From Rothia uropygialis (GTDB lineage: Bacteria > Actinomycetota > Actinomycetes > Actinomycetales > Micrococcaceae), in contig NZ_NOIS01000005.1 of NCBI RefSeq assembly GCF_004137765.1, positions 248,001 to 312,000 on the forward strand: a stretch of 64,000 nt of DNA, read 5' to 3'. The position numbers and the translations under genes were made by a program. Of this stretch, positions 8,579-17,632 are shown in pieces; the first letter of the stretch is position 1; each line of letters starts with the position of its first letter. The notes under the pieces are model-generated. The model saw only the letters and a list, made by a program, of their open reading frames with translations. It did not search any database and was not told the DNA's origin.

Positions 8579-8655
8579 TGGTGCCCCAGGTGGGACTCGA
8601 ACCCACACTGAACGGATTTTAAGTCCGCTGCCTCTGCCGATTGGGCTACTGGGGC
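8579..8655 (-). tRNA. tRNA-Leu (UAA) with a short variable loop, CCA encoded
   Basis: The minus strand folds as a complete cloverleaf: a 7-bp acceptor (GCCCCAG/CTGGGGC), a 3-bp D stem (GCC/GGC) with GG in the D loop, anticodon stem GCGGA/TCCGT with loop CTTAAAA (anticodon UAA), variable loop TCAGT, T arm GTGGG-TTCGAGT-CCCAC, discriminator A and an encoded CCA (8579-8581). UAA reads UUA leucine codons. The variable loop is only 5 nt, whereas tRNA-Leu is normally a class II tRNA with a long variable arm (as in Streptomyces bldA and E. coli). All stems are intact, so it does not look like a pseudogene. Confidence 0.93.
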
Positions 8656-8661
8656 GAGACT

Positions 8662-8693
8662 CACCCCGCACTTTCACGCGAAAGTACGGGGTG
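8662..8693. terminator. Hairpin between ndh and the tRNA
   Basis: CACCCCGCACTTTC (8662-8675) pairs with 8680-8693 (one C/A mismatch) around a 4-nt loop. It lies 44 nt downstream of the ndh stop and upstream of tRNA-Leu, so it most likely ends ndh transcription. No T-run follows. Confidence 0.6.
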
Positions 8694-8736
8694 GTGTCAT
8701 TGGTCGTTCTCCGATATTACGGGAACTGAAGTCGGA

Positions 8737-10122
8737 TCAGAGTCGAGCCTTCTCTTCCTTCGGAGCGGTTCCGGTTGCCTCTTGGAAGGGCAGCCGCGGG
8801 GAACGCTCATTGCGGATCGGGGAGGTGTCCCTGCCGAAGATCGTGCCCAGCAACCAGTTCGCGGCCACACGAGTGGTCCGCTCGACGGTCGGGATCGCCA
8901 TGCCGTGGTATCCACGGTGCATGAGCCAGGCCACGGGTCCTTCGAAGGAACGGCCCTTGATGTTGGCAACGCCCTTGTAGACGCCCAAACCGGCCACGGC
9001 ACCCAGATTCTCGTGGTAGTAGTCCTTGAGCTGTCCACCGTTGCGTGCGGCCAACAGGTTCTCGGCCAGCGTGACGGCCTGACGTGACGCGTGCTGAGCG
9101 TTGGGGACACAGAAGCCGCCCACGCCCTTGCCGGTCAGGTCCGGAACGGCAGCGTTGTCTCCGGCGGCCCAAGCACCCTCAAGGGCACCGTCGTCGCCGG
9201 TGACGCGCAGATCTGCGCCCACACGGACACGGCCGCGCTCATCGATCGGCAATGAGGAGTTCTTGAGGAACGGGGCGGCCATGACACCGGCAGTCCAGAT
9301 CAGCGTCTGAGTCTCGACCTCACCGGCCGGCGACTTGTCGCCCATGTTGATCAGTTTGCAGGTGTCTCCGTCGACCTCGCCCAAGGAGGTATTCAACAGT
9401 ACTTCGATGCCGCGCGAACGCAGGTGCGCGACCACCGACTCGGCGCGGTCCTCCGGGACCTCCGGCATGATCCGGCCCATGGCCTCGATCATCACGAAAC
9501 GTAGGTCGGAAACGCGAAGGCGGGAGTTGCGGCAAACCGCGTCGCGAGCCATGTCCTCGAGCTCTGCGATGGTCTCTACGCCGGCGAAACCGCCGCCGAC
9601 CACCACGAACGTCAGGGCACGACGGCGAGCCGCCTCGTCCTTGAGCAGGGACGCGGTTTCGATGCGGTCAAGCACCCAGTTACGAACGTGGACGGCTTCT
9701 TCGACGGTCTTCATGCCGATCGCGGCCTCGGCCAAACCAGGAATCGGGAAAGCACGGGTTACGGAACCGGCGCCGATCACGATCTGATCGTATTTGAGTT
9801 CGTAGGTGTCACCGTCGTCATTGCCGCGCACAATAGCGGTCTTCGACTCGTGGTCGACCTTCTCGACCCGAGCGCCCAAGATTTCGCAGTCCTGGAGGTG
9901 CTGGCGCAGCGGAACGGTTGCGTGGCGCCCCTCGATGCTGCCGGCGGCCACCTCGGGCAGGAACGGCTGGTAGGTCATGTACGGGTTGGGGTCGACCACG
10001 GTCACAACGCCGCCCGAAGCCTTGATGGCCTTCTGGATCTTGGTTGCTACGGTGAATCCGACGTATCCGCCGCCAACTATCAGAACGCGAGGGCGATCGT
10101 TCGCCACCTGGTTAAAAGACAT
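8737..10122 (-). CDS. ndh: Type II NADH dehydrogenase (NDH-2)
   Basis: 461 residues. A peripheral-membrane flavoprotein that oxidises NADH and reduces quinone without pumping protons. Two Rossmann motifs are visible: FAD-binding GGGYVG (17-22) and NADH-binding VVVGGGFAGVET (about 173-184), then the second FAD contact WAAGDNAAVPD. The C-terminal VAWLMHRGYHGMAIP region is the membrane-attachment part. ATG 10122 is 7 nt after TAGCAT, a TANNNT -10 box, so the transcript may be leaderless; a GGGAG 13 nt upstream is too far for a normal SD. The upstream frame to 10185 is not needed. Confidence 0.92.
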   Translation of the reverse strand: MSFNQVANDRPRVLIVGGGYVGFTVATKIQKAIKASGGVVTVVDPNPYMTYQPFLPEVAAGSIEGRHATVPLRQHLQDCEILGARVEKVDHESKTAIVRGNDDGDTYELKYDQIVIGAGSVTRAFPIPGLAEAAIGMKTVEEAVHVRNWVLDRIETASLLKDEAARRRALTFVVVGGGFAGVETIAELEDMARDAVCRNSRLRVSDLRFVMIEAMGRIMPEVPEDRAESVVAHLRSRGIEVLLNTSLGEVDGDTCKLINMGDKSPAGEVETQTLIWTAGVMAAPFLKNSSLPIDERGRVRVGADLRVTGDDGALEGAWAAGDNAAVPDLTGKGVGGFCVPNAQHASRQAVTLAENLLAARNGGQLKDYYHENLGAVAGLGVYKGVANIKGRSFEGPVAWLMHRGYHGMAIPTVERTTRVAANWLLGTIFGRDTSPIRNERSPRLPFQEATGTAPKEEKARL

Positions 10123-10129
10123 GGTATAA

Positions 10130-10135
10130 ATGCTA
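10130..10135 (-). promoter_or_regulatory. Candidate -10 box for leaderless ndh transcript
   Basis: Read on the minus strand, TAGCAT fits the actinobacterial TANNNT -10 and is followed by 7 nt and then the ndh ATG, so the predicted transcript starts at or within a base of the start codon. No good -35 is visible. Confidence 0.4.
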
Positions 10136-10221
10136 CTCCCTTGAGATGTGTGGACTGCGATGGTCTCGAATCCCCATATTGCCATCCAAAACCTTACGCC
10201 GCTATCCGGGTTTCCGCCGCT

Positions 10222-11673
10222 TTATTGCCTACGCCCCCAGAAATCTGTACTTCTTTGATCTTCCAATACCCCTTGAGAGTTCCTGCCGCGTTTTCCCAGC
10301 CCAAGATATTCGGCCAGGACTCGCCTCGGAGGGTGAGGTGGCGAGCCCAGAATTCTCCGCAGTCTGGCGACGGTTCCGGCGGCCAGCAGCCACATCCAGC
10401 CGGCAACCGCGGCAATCAGCCCGATCGGCAGCAGAAGGTTCACATGTGGACCCGGGGCCGCCTCGGGGGCGGCGACTGGATCGATCTTCTCCCCCACCGT
10501 GTGTTCTTCCGCCGGAGGATCGCTGGGCTCGTCCGTGGGATCCGCCCGACGATGAATCTTCGCCCACGCGGCGACGGAACCCAACGGATTGTCTCGAACC
10601 CCCGAGACGTCTTCGTCTCGCGTCAGAGCGGCCATCGGATCGACGACCCCGTACCCGTATTGGGGATCACGGCCCGGCGGGCCCTGGTCTTTGGCCGTGT
10701 CGATGAGCCGCTTGATGATTTGGGCGGAGGACTCGTCGGGATACTTCTGCCTCATCAAGGCGAGAACCCCGGAGACCATCGGTGCTGAGGCCGATGTACC
10801 GGACCAGAGTCCGTATTTGTTCTCGGGCATTGCGCCGATGAGGTCCTCGCTCGGAGCCGCAACGGCGATCGAGATCCCTTGCGCCGAGGAATCCCACGAT
10901 GCCTTTCCCTGGCGGTCCACGCCGCCCACTGAGAGTACCCCGGGGATAGTCGACGGCGCGCCAACCTGTGTCACCCCGGAGCCTCGGTTGCCCGCCGAGG
11001 CGACCACCACGGCATCGTGGTCCTGCGCATATTCGAAGGCCTGATCCCACGATTCCGGCCAATCGGTCTTTGACGAACCAACCGAAAGGTTGATGACTTT
11101 GGCACCCGAGTCAACGGCTTCCCGCACGGCTCGCGGAATCTGGTCTTCGACCGCGACGCCGCCGGGGTTCTGGGTTCCCAACCACGCAGAGATCGGGACG
11201 ATGCTGGCTTCGGGAGCAATGCCGATCACGCCTGCGCCGTGCCCCGGCTCCCCTTTAGGAGCCTTGTTCGCATCGCGGCCTTCGTGTCCGTGCCCCGCTA
11301 TCATCGACGCAACGAGGGTGCCGTGTTCGGGTTCGGCTCCGACCGGTTTCCAGCCGTCCGAGGTGCCTCCCTTGGACACGTCCTTACCCGACTCCACATT
11401 TCCCGTGAGGTCCTGGTGGTTTCCGTCCACGCCGGTATCGATCACGGCGACTTTGACGCCTTTGCCGGTCGTTTGTTTCCACGCGGAGCGGATGCCCAAT
11501 TCGTCGAGCCAGTACTCGTGGTCCCTGACATCGTCGCCCTTGGGATGGGACGAGACGACCGGGACAACGGGCAATGGGCCCGGTTCCGCATGGGCAGACG
11601 TAACGGCAGTGACGGAGACAATTCCCGCTACCAGAGCCGCCGCCACAACCCGAAGACCGCGCTCGTGCCCCAT
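10222..11673 (-). CDS. Mycosin-like S8 serine protease, membrane-anchored
   Basis: 483 residues with signal peptide (about 1-29, cleavage near SAHA), subtilisin domain with catalytic D79 (AVIDTGVDG), H117 (EHGTLVAS) and S294 (SGTSASAP), oxyanion N229 (SAGN), then a Pro/acidic linker and a single membrane helix (about 424-446, LLLPIGLIAAVAGWMWLLAA) with a basic tail. This is the layout of MycP proteases of type VII (ESX) secretion. No EccB/C/D or WXG100 genes are in the window, so it is an orphan here and the substrate is unknown. It starts 6 nt after ppx, so it is probably in that operon. Confidence 0.85.
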   Translation of the reverse strand: MGHERGLRVVAAALVAGIVSVTAVTSAHAEPGPLPVVPVVSSHPKGDDVRDHEYWLDELGIRSAWKQTTGKGVKVAVIDTGVDGNHQDLTGNVESGKDVSKGGTSDGWKPVGAEPEHGTLVASMIAGHGHEGRDANKAPKGEPGHGAGVIGIAPEASIVPISAWLGTQNPGGVAVEDQIPRAVREAVDSGAKVINLSVGSSKTDWPESWDQAFEYAQDHDAVVVASAGNRGSGVTQVGAPSTIPGVLSVGGVDRQGKASWDSSAQGISIAVAAPSEDLIGAMPENKYGLWSGTSASAPMVSGVLALMRQKYPDESSAQIIKRLIDTAKDQGPPGRDPQYGYGVVDPMAALTRDEDVSGVRDNPLGSVAAWAKIHRRADPTDEPSDPPAEEHTVGEKIDPVAAPEAAPGPHVNLLLPIGLIAAVAGWMWLLAAGTVARLRRILGSPPHPPRRVLAEYLGLGKRGRNSQGVLEDQRSTDFWGRRQ

Positions 11674-11679
11674 GATGAC

Positions 11680-12651
11680 TCAGGGCTTCTTCCGTGCAGC
11701 GGCGACGGACAGGGCGATACCGTCCAGGATGTCGTGTTCGCTCGCGGTGCACGTGGTTATGCGACCGTCAGTCAGTTCGGAAGTTCGTTCCGCAATACGT
11801 GCCCAGATCTGAGCGCCCGCACCGATCACGTCGACGCGGCCCTCATGCATGATCCCGAGTTCGGAACGTTCCTGACGTGTCATGTTGGTCAGTGCCCGCG
11901 CGGCCTCGGAGACCGCATCGATGCTCAGTTCGCTGCCGTGGATCCGATCCGGGTCGTATTCTTTGAGGCCGAGAGCCTGTGCGGTGACCGTTGTGACGGA
12001 GCCGGCCACACCGACCAGGCGCGTTGCGGTTCCGATCGCCACCGAATCGAGCGCCGTGGTGACGGCAACATCGACGTCGTCCAGGAGCCGCCGAACCTGG
12101 CCTTCGGTCGGCGGATTGGAGCTCAGGTGCCGCTCGGTCAACCGAACGCAACCTATATTGACCGACCGGGACGCGATCACGCCGTTCTCGTCCCCCAAGA
12201 CGAATTCCGTGGATCCTCCTCCGACGTCGACGATCAAGTCCCGTCCGCTGTGGGCGGCCTGGATGGTCGCGGCGGCACCGTAAAAGGACAGCTCGGCTTC
12301 TTCCGAACCTGAGATGACTTCTGGAGCGACCCCGAGCCGCTCTGTGATTCCTTCGACGAAGGCATCACGATTGCCCGCGTCTCGGGTCGCACTCGTCGCG
12401 ACCATGCGAACGTGTTTGACCTTGTGCTTCTTGATCAACGCCGCGTATTCCTCTGCGGCCGCGAAGGTCCGGTCCAGGGAAGCCTGTGCCAGCCAGCCGG
12501 TTGCGTCGACTCCCGCGCCCAACCGAACGACCCGCATTTGGCGGACGATGTCGGTGACCTTCGGGGGCATCCCCTCTGACGAATTCTTCTCGACGTCCGC
12601 GATGAGCAGGCGAATCGAATTGGTGCCGCAATCTATAGCTCCAACGCGCAT
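11680..12651 (-). CDS. ppx: Ppx/GppA exopolyphosphatase family protein
   Basis: 323 residues of the short Ppx/GppA form (ASKHA fold). The phosphate-1 motif is AIDCGTNSIRLLIAD, followed by SATRDAGNRD, the catalytic-region SGSEEAELSFYGA and phosphate-2 motif IVDVGGGSTEFVLG. Family members hydrolyse polyphosphate and/or pppGpp; short actinobacterial forms include MTB Rv0496 and Rv1026. AAGGAG lies about 11 nt upstream of ATG 12651. It sits in the conserved eno-ftsB-DUF501-ppx order, 15 nt downstream of the DUF501 gene. Confidence 0.9.
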   Translation of the reverse strand: MRVGAIDCGTNSIRLLIADVEKNSSEGMPPKVTDIVRQMRVVRLGAGVDATGWLAQASLDRTFAAAEEYAALIKKHKVKHVRMVATSATRDAGNRDAFVEGITERLGVAPEVISGSEEAELSFYGAAATIQAAHSGRDLIVDVGGGSTEFVLGDENGVIASRSVNIGCVRLTERHLSSNPPTEGQVRRLLDDVDVAVTTALDSVAIGTATRLVGVAGSVTTVTAQALGLKEYDPDRIHGSELSIDAVSEAARALTNMTRQERSELGIMHEGRVDVIGAGAQIWARIAERTSELTDGRITTCTASEHDILDGIALSVAAARKKP

Positions 12652-12666
12652 AGTTGTCCGTGCTCC

Positions 12667-13269
12667 TTAGGCCTGTTCCGACGGTGACGATTCTTCGCGC
12701 CACGCTGGGTCGCAGGCGCATTGTTCGGGTGACCACCACTGCTCAATGGCATGCAAGGTCTCGTCCCCGAAGGGGTTGATTCCTTCGCCCACCGACAGTG
12801 TATGGCCGAGCACGGCGTGAAGGCATTTGACCCGTTGCGGCATCCCGCCGGCGGATATTCCAGCGATCTCCGGAACCGGGTCCGTGCCTGCTTTGAGACG
12901 CACCCGTTCGCGCTCGTCGAGGTAATTCTGGTGAGCAGCCTGATATGCCTTGGCCAATGCTTGGTCCCGCGTGATGCGGTCCGTCATGTCGTACATCAGG
13001 CCGGCGGCTTCCAACCGGGAAGCGGCCTGCGTAATGATCGGGTGGGCCAGATAGAAAACGGTCGGGAACGGCGAACCGTTCGACAATCGAGGTGCCGTCG
13101 CGGCAACCAGCGGGTTCCCGCAGACACACCGAGCCGGGATTTCGACGACGTCACGCACGCTCCGCCCCAACTCGCGCGAGAGTACGAGCAGATCCTGTTG
13201 GGTCGGGTCCAGGGTGGCCTGGCTGGCGCCGAATCCGCCGGGTTCTTGAGCGGCTGATTTCTGAGTCAC
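12667..13269 (-). CDS. DUF501 protein
   Basis: 200 residues, matching DUF501 by its RCVCGNPLVAATAPRL and FPTVFYLAHP blocks and the conserved KCLHA(V)LGH region. The Cys/His set (CVCG, KCLH, QCACDP) suggests a metal or structural cysteine site; the function is unknown. The start is GTG 13269, with AGAAGGAG 5 nt upstream; the longer frame to 13410 overlaps ftsB. The family nearly always lies between ftsB and ppx in Actinobacteria, as here, hinting at a cell-envelope or housekeeping role. Confidence 0.85.
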   Translation of the reverse strand: MTQKSAAQEPGGFGASQATLDPTQQDLLVLSRELGRSVRDVVEIPARCVCGNPLVAATAPRLSNGSPFPTVFYLAHPIITQAASRLEAAGLMYDMTDRITRDQALAKAYQAAHQNYLDERERVRLKAGTDPVPEIAGISAGGMPQRVKCLHAVLGHTLSVGEGINPFGDETLHAIEQWWSPEQCACDPAWREESSPSEQA

Positions 13270-13312
13270 CGAACTCCTTCTCGAGGTGCTGCTTTCACGG
13301 ATTGTGCGTGGG

Positions 13313-13960
13313 TCATTTCGACGACTCCGACAGCGACGTCCACAGGTTCTCTCCCCACGAGGGCGGAGTCGACGTGGTCGCTTCGGCCGATGAGTCGTCG
13401 GCCTGGTCACTCTGCTTGTCCTTGCCCGTCACCACATACGGTGTTTCCCCCGGGTTGACGTAGAACAACCGTTCTCGGGCTTGCTGGCGGACGTAGTCGT
13501 CGTCGTTCCAGCGGTCATTCTGATCCTTGAGGTCCTGTTGCTCGTCCTTGAGGTGGGAAATATCCTGCTGCAAACTGTTGATCTCTGCCTGCTGGGCAAA
13601 GTACCGGTGCACCGTGGGGGCCAGAGGAACGACGAGGGCCAGGATGATCAGGAGCAGCAATACGGTCCTGCCTGAAAAAGTCCTGGCAGCTACGGGTGCT
13701 CGGGTGTCCTCGACGTCGCCCCAGTCCTCGCGACCGATTTGGTCCTCGTCAGAGGATTTGGGGTCGCGAAACGCAGTGCTTCCGCTCGGCTCGGCGCGCT
13801 CAACGACACGCTTCTGCCGCCACGATCCGAACCCTAGCGTCTGGGGTTCCCGCGACGGGGATTCGGAACGGGTCTCGTACGGTTCGCCCGTGAGATCGTT
13901 CGAGCTATCCGCCTTCTTGCGACGGAGACGGCGAGCCGCGGCTGAGAAGGGGTTCTTCAT
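13313..13960 (-). CDS. ftsB: FtsB/DivIC septum-formation initiator
   Basis: 215 residues. Long charged, disordered cytoplasmic N-terminus (1-95), a membrane helix (98-118, TVLLLLIILALVVPLAPTV), an extracytoplasmic coiled coil (121-152) and the conserved DYVRQQARERLFYVNPGE segment. FtsB/DivIC joins FtsL and FtsQ in the divisome. The N-terminal extension is typical of Actinobacteria; E. coli FtsB is only 103 aa. GAGAGG precedes ATG 13960. It lies between eno and the DUF501 gene, its usual position. Confidence 0.9.
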   Translation of the reverse strand: MKNPFSAAARRLRRKKADSSNDLTGEPYETRSESPSREPQTLGFGSWRQKRVVERAEPSGSTAFRDPKSSDEDQIGREDWGDVEDTRAPVAARTFSGRTVLLLLIILALVVPLAPTVHRYFAQQAEINSLQQDISHLKDEQQDLKDQNDRWNDDDYVRQQARERLFYVNPGETPYVVTGKDKQSDQADDSSAEATTSTPPSWGENLWTSLSESSK

Positions 13961-14015
13961 AGCGATCGGACCTCTCGAAGCAGGGGAAGGAGCTTTCGAA
14001 CCCTCACTCTACCGA

Positions 14016-14052
14016 ACGACGCCCCGCCCGTAAGAACCCGGCGGGGCGTCGT
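14016..14052. terminator. Hairpin downstream of eno
   Basis: Perfect 13-bp repeat ACGACGCCCCGCC (14016-14028) / 14040-14052 with an 11-nt loop, 23 nt after the eno stop and upstream of ftsB. No clear U-run. It probably terminates or attenuates eno transcripts, or protects their 3' ends. Confidence 0.65.
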
Positions 14053-14074
14053 CATCGGATATCCGGCGTAGATA

Positions 14075-15415
<1,341 letters not shown>

Positions 15416-15509
15416 CTAGTGAGTTTGTGGGAAATTCTGAACTGCTCCCGCACGGTGGGGCCGTTCTCACTCCCCATACTATCCAATTCCCACATAAGCA
15501 CACATATTC

Positions 15510-16349
15510 TCAGGCATTCCCACCTGAGGAATCTACGAAATGACGAACCGCGCGCCGCAACGCCTTTTCAGGATCCACGCCCCGTTCACGGGCATGAGCC
15601 ACCACCCCCAGCAGGTGCCTGCCTATCTCTTCCTCGGCGTTATCCGTGGTTCCGGGCGCGATCGACTCCGGAGATATCTGAGTCTGCGGGCGATCATGGG
15701 CGGAGGAAGCCACGACTTCGGAGGAATGCACGCCGTCCTGGGTCTCGACCGCTTCGGGCAACGGCAAAGACGCCTTGGCAGCCTTGCTCAGTGTCTTCTC
15801 CGCGAGCGCCAGAGCCGGCAAGGCCGGTGGTATTCCGTCGAAAGGGCCTTTCCGCTCGGGCTTTTCGGCGCGTTTGAGCTCATCCCAACGCCGGGTAAGA
15901 GTTTCGAGCTCGTCACTGGCCAGAGTCCGCTCTCCGACGGGGTCGTCGTCAGCGACGGCGAATCCCCCGAATACGTGGGGATGCCGTCGGATCAATTTGT
16001 CATTGAGCCCTCGGATGACGTCCACGATTCCGAAACCGCCGTGTTCCGAAGGAACTTCTTCCGCGACCCTCGCGTGGAAGACCACTTGGAGGAGCACATC
16101 ACCGAGCTCTTCCTGCAGAAGTGCACGGTCGACTCCGTTCGGTGCCTCGATGGCCTCGACGACTTCGTAGGACTCTTCGATCAGGTAACGGACCAAAGAA
16201 GCATGTGTCTGTTCGCCGTCCCAGGGGCAACCGCCCGGCGACCGCAGGCGATCCATGATGGCAATGAGCTCTTCGAAAGCCGCAGTCGGGGTTTCGGTCG
16301 CGAGTTCCGGCCCATCGGACTTGCTTTTCGGCATCTGCGATTTGGTCAT
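15510..16349 (-). CDS. mazG: MazG nucleoside triphosphate pyrophosphohydrolase
   Basis: 279 residues. MazG hydrolyses NTPs and dNTPs to NMP plus pyrophosphate, removing damaged nucleotides. The core has SPGGCPWDGEQTH, YLIEESYEVVEAIE and EELGDVLLQVVFHA, the acidic EExxE/ExxD magnesium site, then HPHVFGG and a WDELKRAEK segment. The second catalytic-domain half is degenerate, as in other actinobacterial MazG proteins. The start overlaps the add stop (ATGA), so it is coupled to adenosine deaminase. This fits a nucleotide-salvage operon. Confidence 0.92.
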   Translation of the reverse strand: MTKSQMPKSKSDGPELATETPTAAFEELIAIMDRLRSPGGCPWDGEQTHASLVRYLIEESYEVVEAIEAPNGVDRALLQEELGDVLLQVVFHARVAEEVPSEHGGFGIVDVIRGLNDKLIRRHPHVFGGFAVADDDPVGERTLASDELETLTRRWDELKRAEKPERKGPFDGIPPALPALALAEKTLSKAAKASLPLPEAVETQDGVHSSEVVASSAHDRPQTQISPESIAPGTTDNAEEEIGRHLLGVVAHARERGVDPEKALRRAVRHFVDSSGGNA

Positions 16350-17593
16350 GAACCGACCTCCGGGAATGTGGAGTATCCGGCCAACACGCGGTCGACGAGG
16401 TCGTTTCTTTCATCCAACGGCAGGAATGCGCTTTCCGCCGCGGTCAACGTGACACTCAGGAAATCGTCGCGTTCATATCCGAACTCATGAGCTAGTTTCA
16501 AAAATTCGCTTGTCATCGATGTGCGGGACATCAATCTGTTGTCCGGATTGATGGTCACGGCGAAACCGAGGCTCCTCAGCAGTTCGACGGGGTGTTCCCG
16601 GTATTTCCTGGCCCAGACGGTCGACGAATCCCCTCTCCTCGCCGCGACCCCGATATCGCTCATCCGAGGGGCAGCGTCGGTCTGAAGATTCGAACAGGGG
16701 CAGATCTCGAGCGGGATGCGCCGGTCCCTGACCCACGCCGCGACTTCTCCCATCGAGTACAGCGAGGTCGCAGGCACCAAGGAGACATCGTGGCTATGCG
16801 GTAGACGTGCCACATTGTCCGCGAGCGCGGAGTGACCCTGCCGGCGAGTCAGGTCTTCGACAATACGGACCCCGTGGCCGAGCCGTGCGGCCCTGCCCTC
16901 GTGGAGAGCCCGACGTATTGACTCGACACCGTCGGCTTCTCCTGCGTGCAGGGTGACCTGCAGGAAATGCTGCGCGCAGTAGTCCAAGGCCTCGCGGTGC
17001 AGTTCGGCGGAGAAACCGAGTTCGGGGCCCGCAAGGTCGAATCCGACGACGCCGCTCGATCGGTTCCGCACGGCGGCCTGTGCGACTTCCAGGGAACGAT
17101 CGTTCTGCCGCATCGCGCAGAGGATCTGACGAATCGAGATGATGTGCCCGCGGTCCGCGGCCTCCGATTCCCCGGCAACGATCCCGCGCTCTACCGCATG
17201 GATCGCGGCGTCGAGGTCCAGCCCGTGGCCGAGGTGTTGCTCGGGCGCCCAGCGCACCTCACCGTGAATGATGCCGTCCGCGGCGGCGTCGAGCACGTAT
17301 TCCCTGGCGACTCTTTCGAGCGCCTCGGCGGTGCGCATCACGCCCACGGTGTGCTCGAAAGTTTGGAGGTAGCGAGCAAGGGACCTCGAATCCGCTGCTT
17401 CTGCGAACCACCGTTCGAGTCGGGCCGGGTCGGTACACGGAAGTTCGTGCCCGACCTCGGCGGCCAGCTCGATCACTGTCTGCGGGCGCAAGGAACCGTC
17501 CAGGTGATCATGCAGACATACCTTCGGTAGGGCGGCAATCCACCCTTCGTCATAAGCGGTATCGAAGAGCGGCGTCACAACCTGCGCGCTCAT
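16346..17593 (-). CDS. add: Adenosine deaminase
   Basis: 415 residues, TIM-barrel zinc deaminase converting (deoxy)adenosine to (deoxy)inosine. Visible residues: H28 and H30 in CLHDHLDGS, zinc His and general acid Glu in TLHAGEADG, LGHGVRI, and ICPCSNLQT. The zinc Asp is in TINPDNRLMS, where the usual second Asp is Asn; I recall this DN variant as common in actinobacterial enzymes. The start ATG 17593 has only a weak GGCGAG upstream. It belongs to the nucleoside import/salvage cluster and is coupled to mazG. Confidence 0.9.
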   Translation of the reverse strand: MSAQVVTPLFDTAYDEGWIAALPKVCLHDHLDGSLRPQTVIELAAEVGHELPCTDPARLERWFAEAADSRSLARYLQTFEHTVGVMRTAEALERVAREYVLDAAADGIIHGEVRWAPEQHLGHGLDLDAAIHAVERGIVAGESEAADRGHIISIRQILCAMRQNDRSLEVAQAAVRNRSSGVVGFDLAGPELGFSAELHREALDYCAQHFLQVTLHAGEADGVESIRRALHEGRAARLGHGVRIVEDLTRRQGHSALADNVARLPHSHDVSLVPATSLYSMGEVAAWVRDRRIPLEICPCSNLQTDAAPRMSDIGVAARRGDSSTVWARKYREHPVELLRSLGFAVTINPDNRLMSRTSMTSEFLKLAHEFGYERDDFLSVTLTAAESAFLPLDERNDLVDRVLAGYSTFPEVGS

Positions 17594-17632
17594 TGCGCAG
17601 CTCGCCGGCGGGTCCGTACTGTCATTCTCCGC

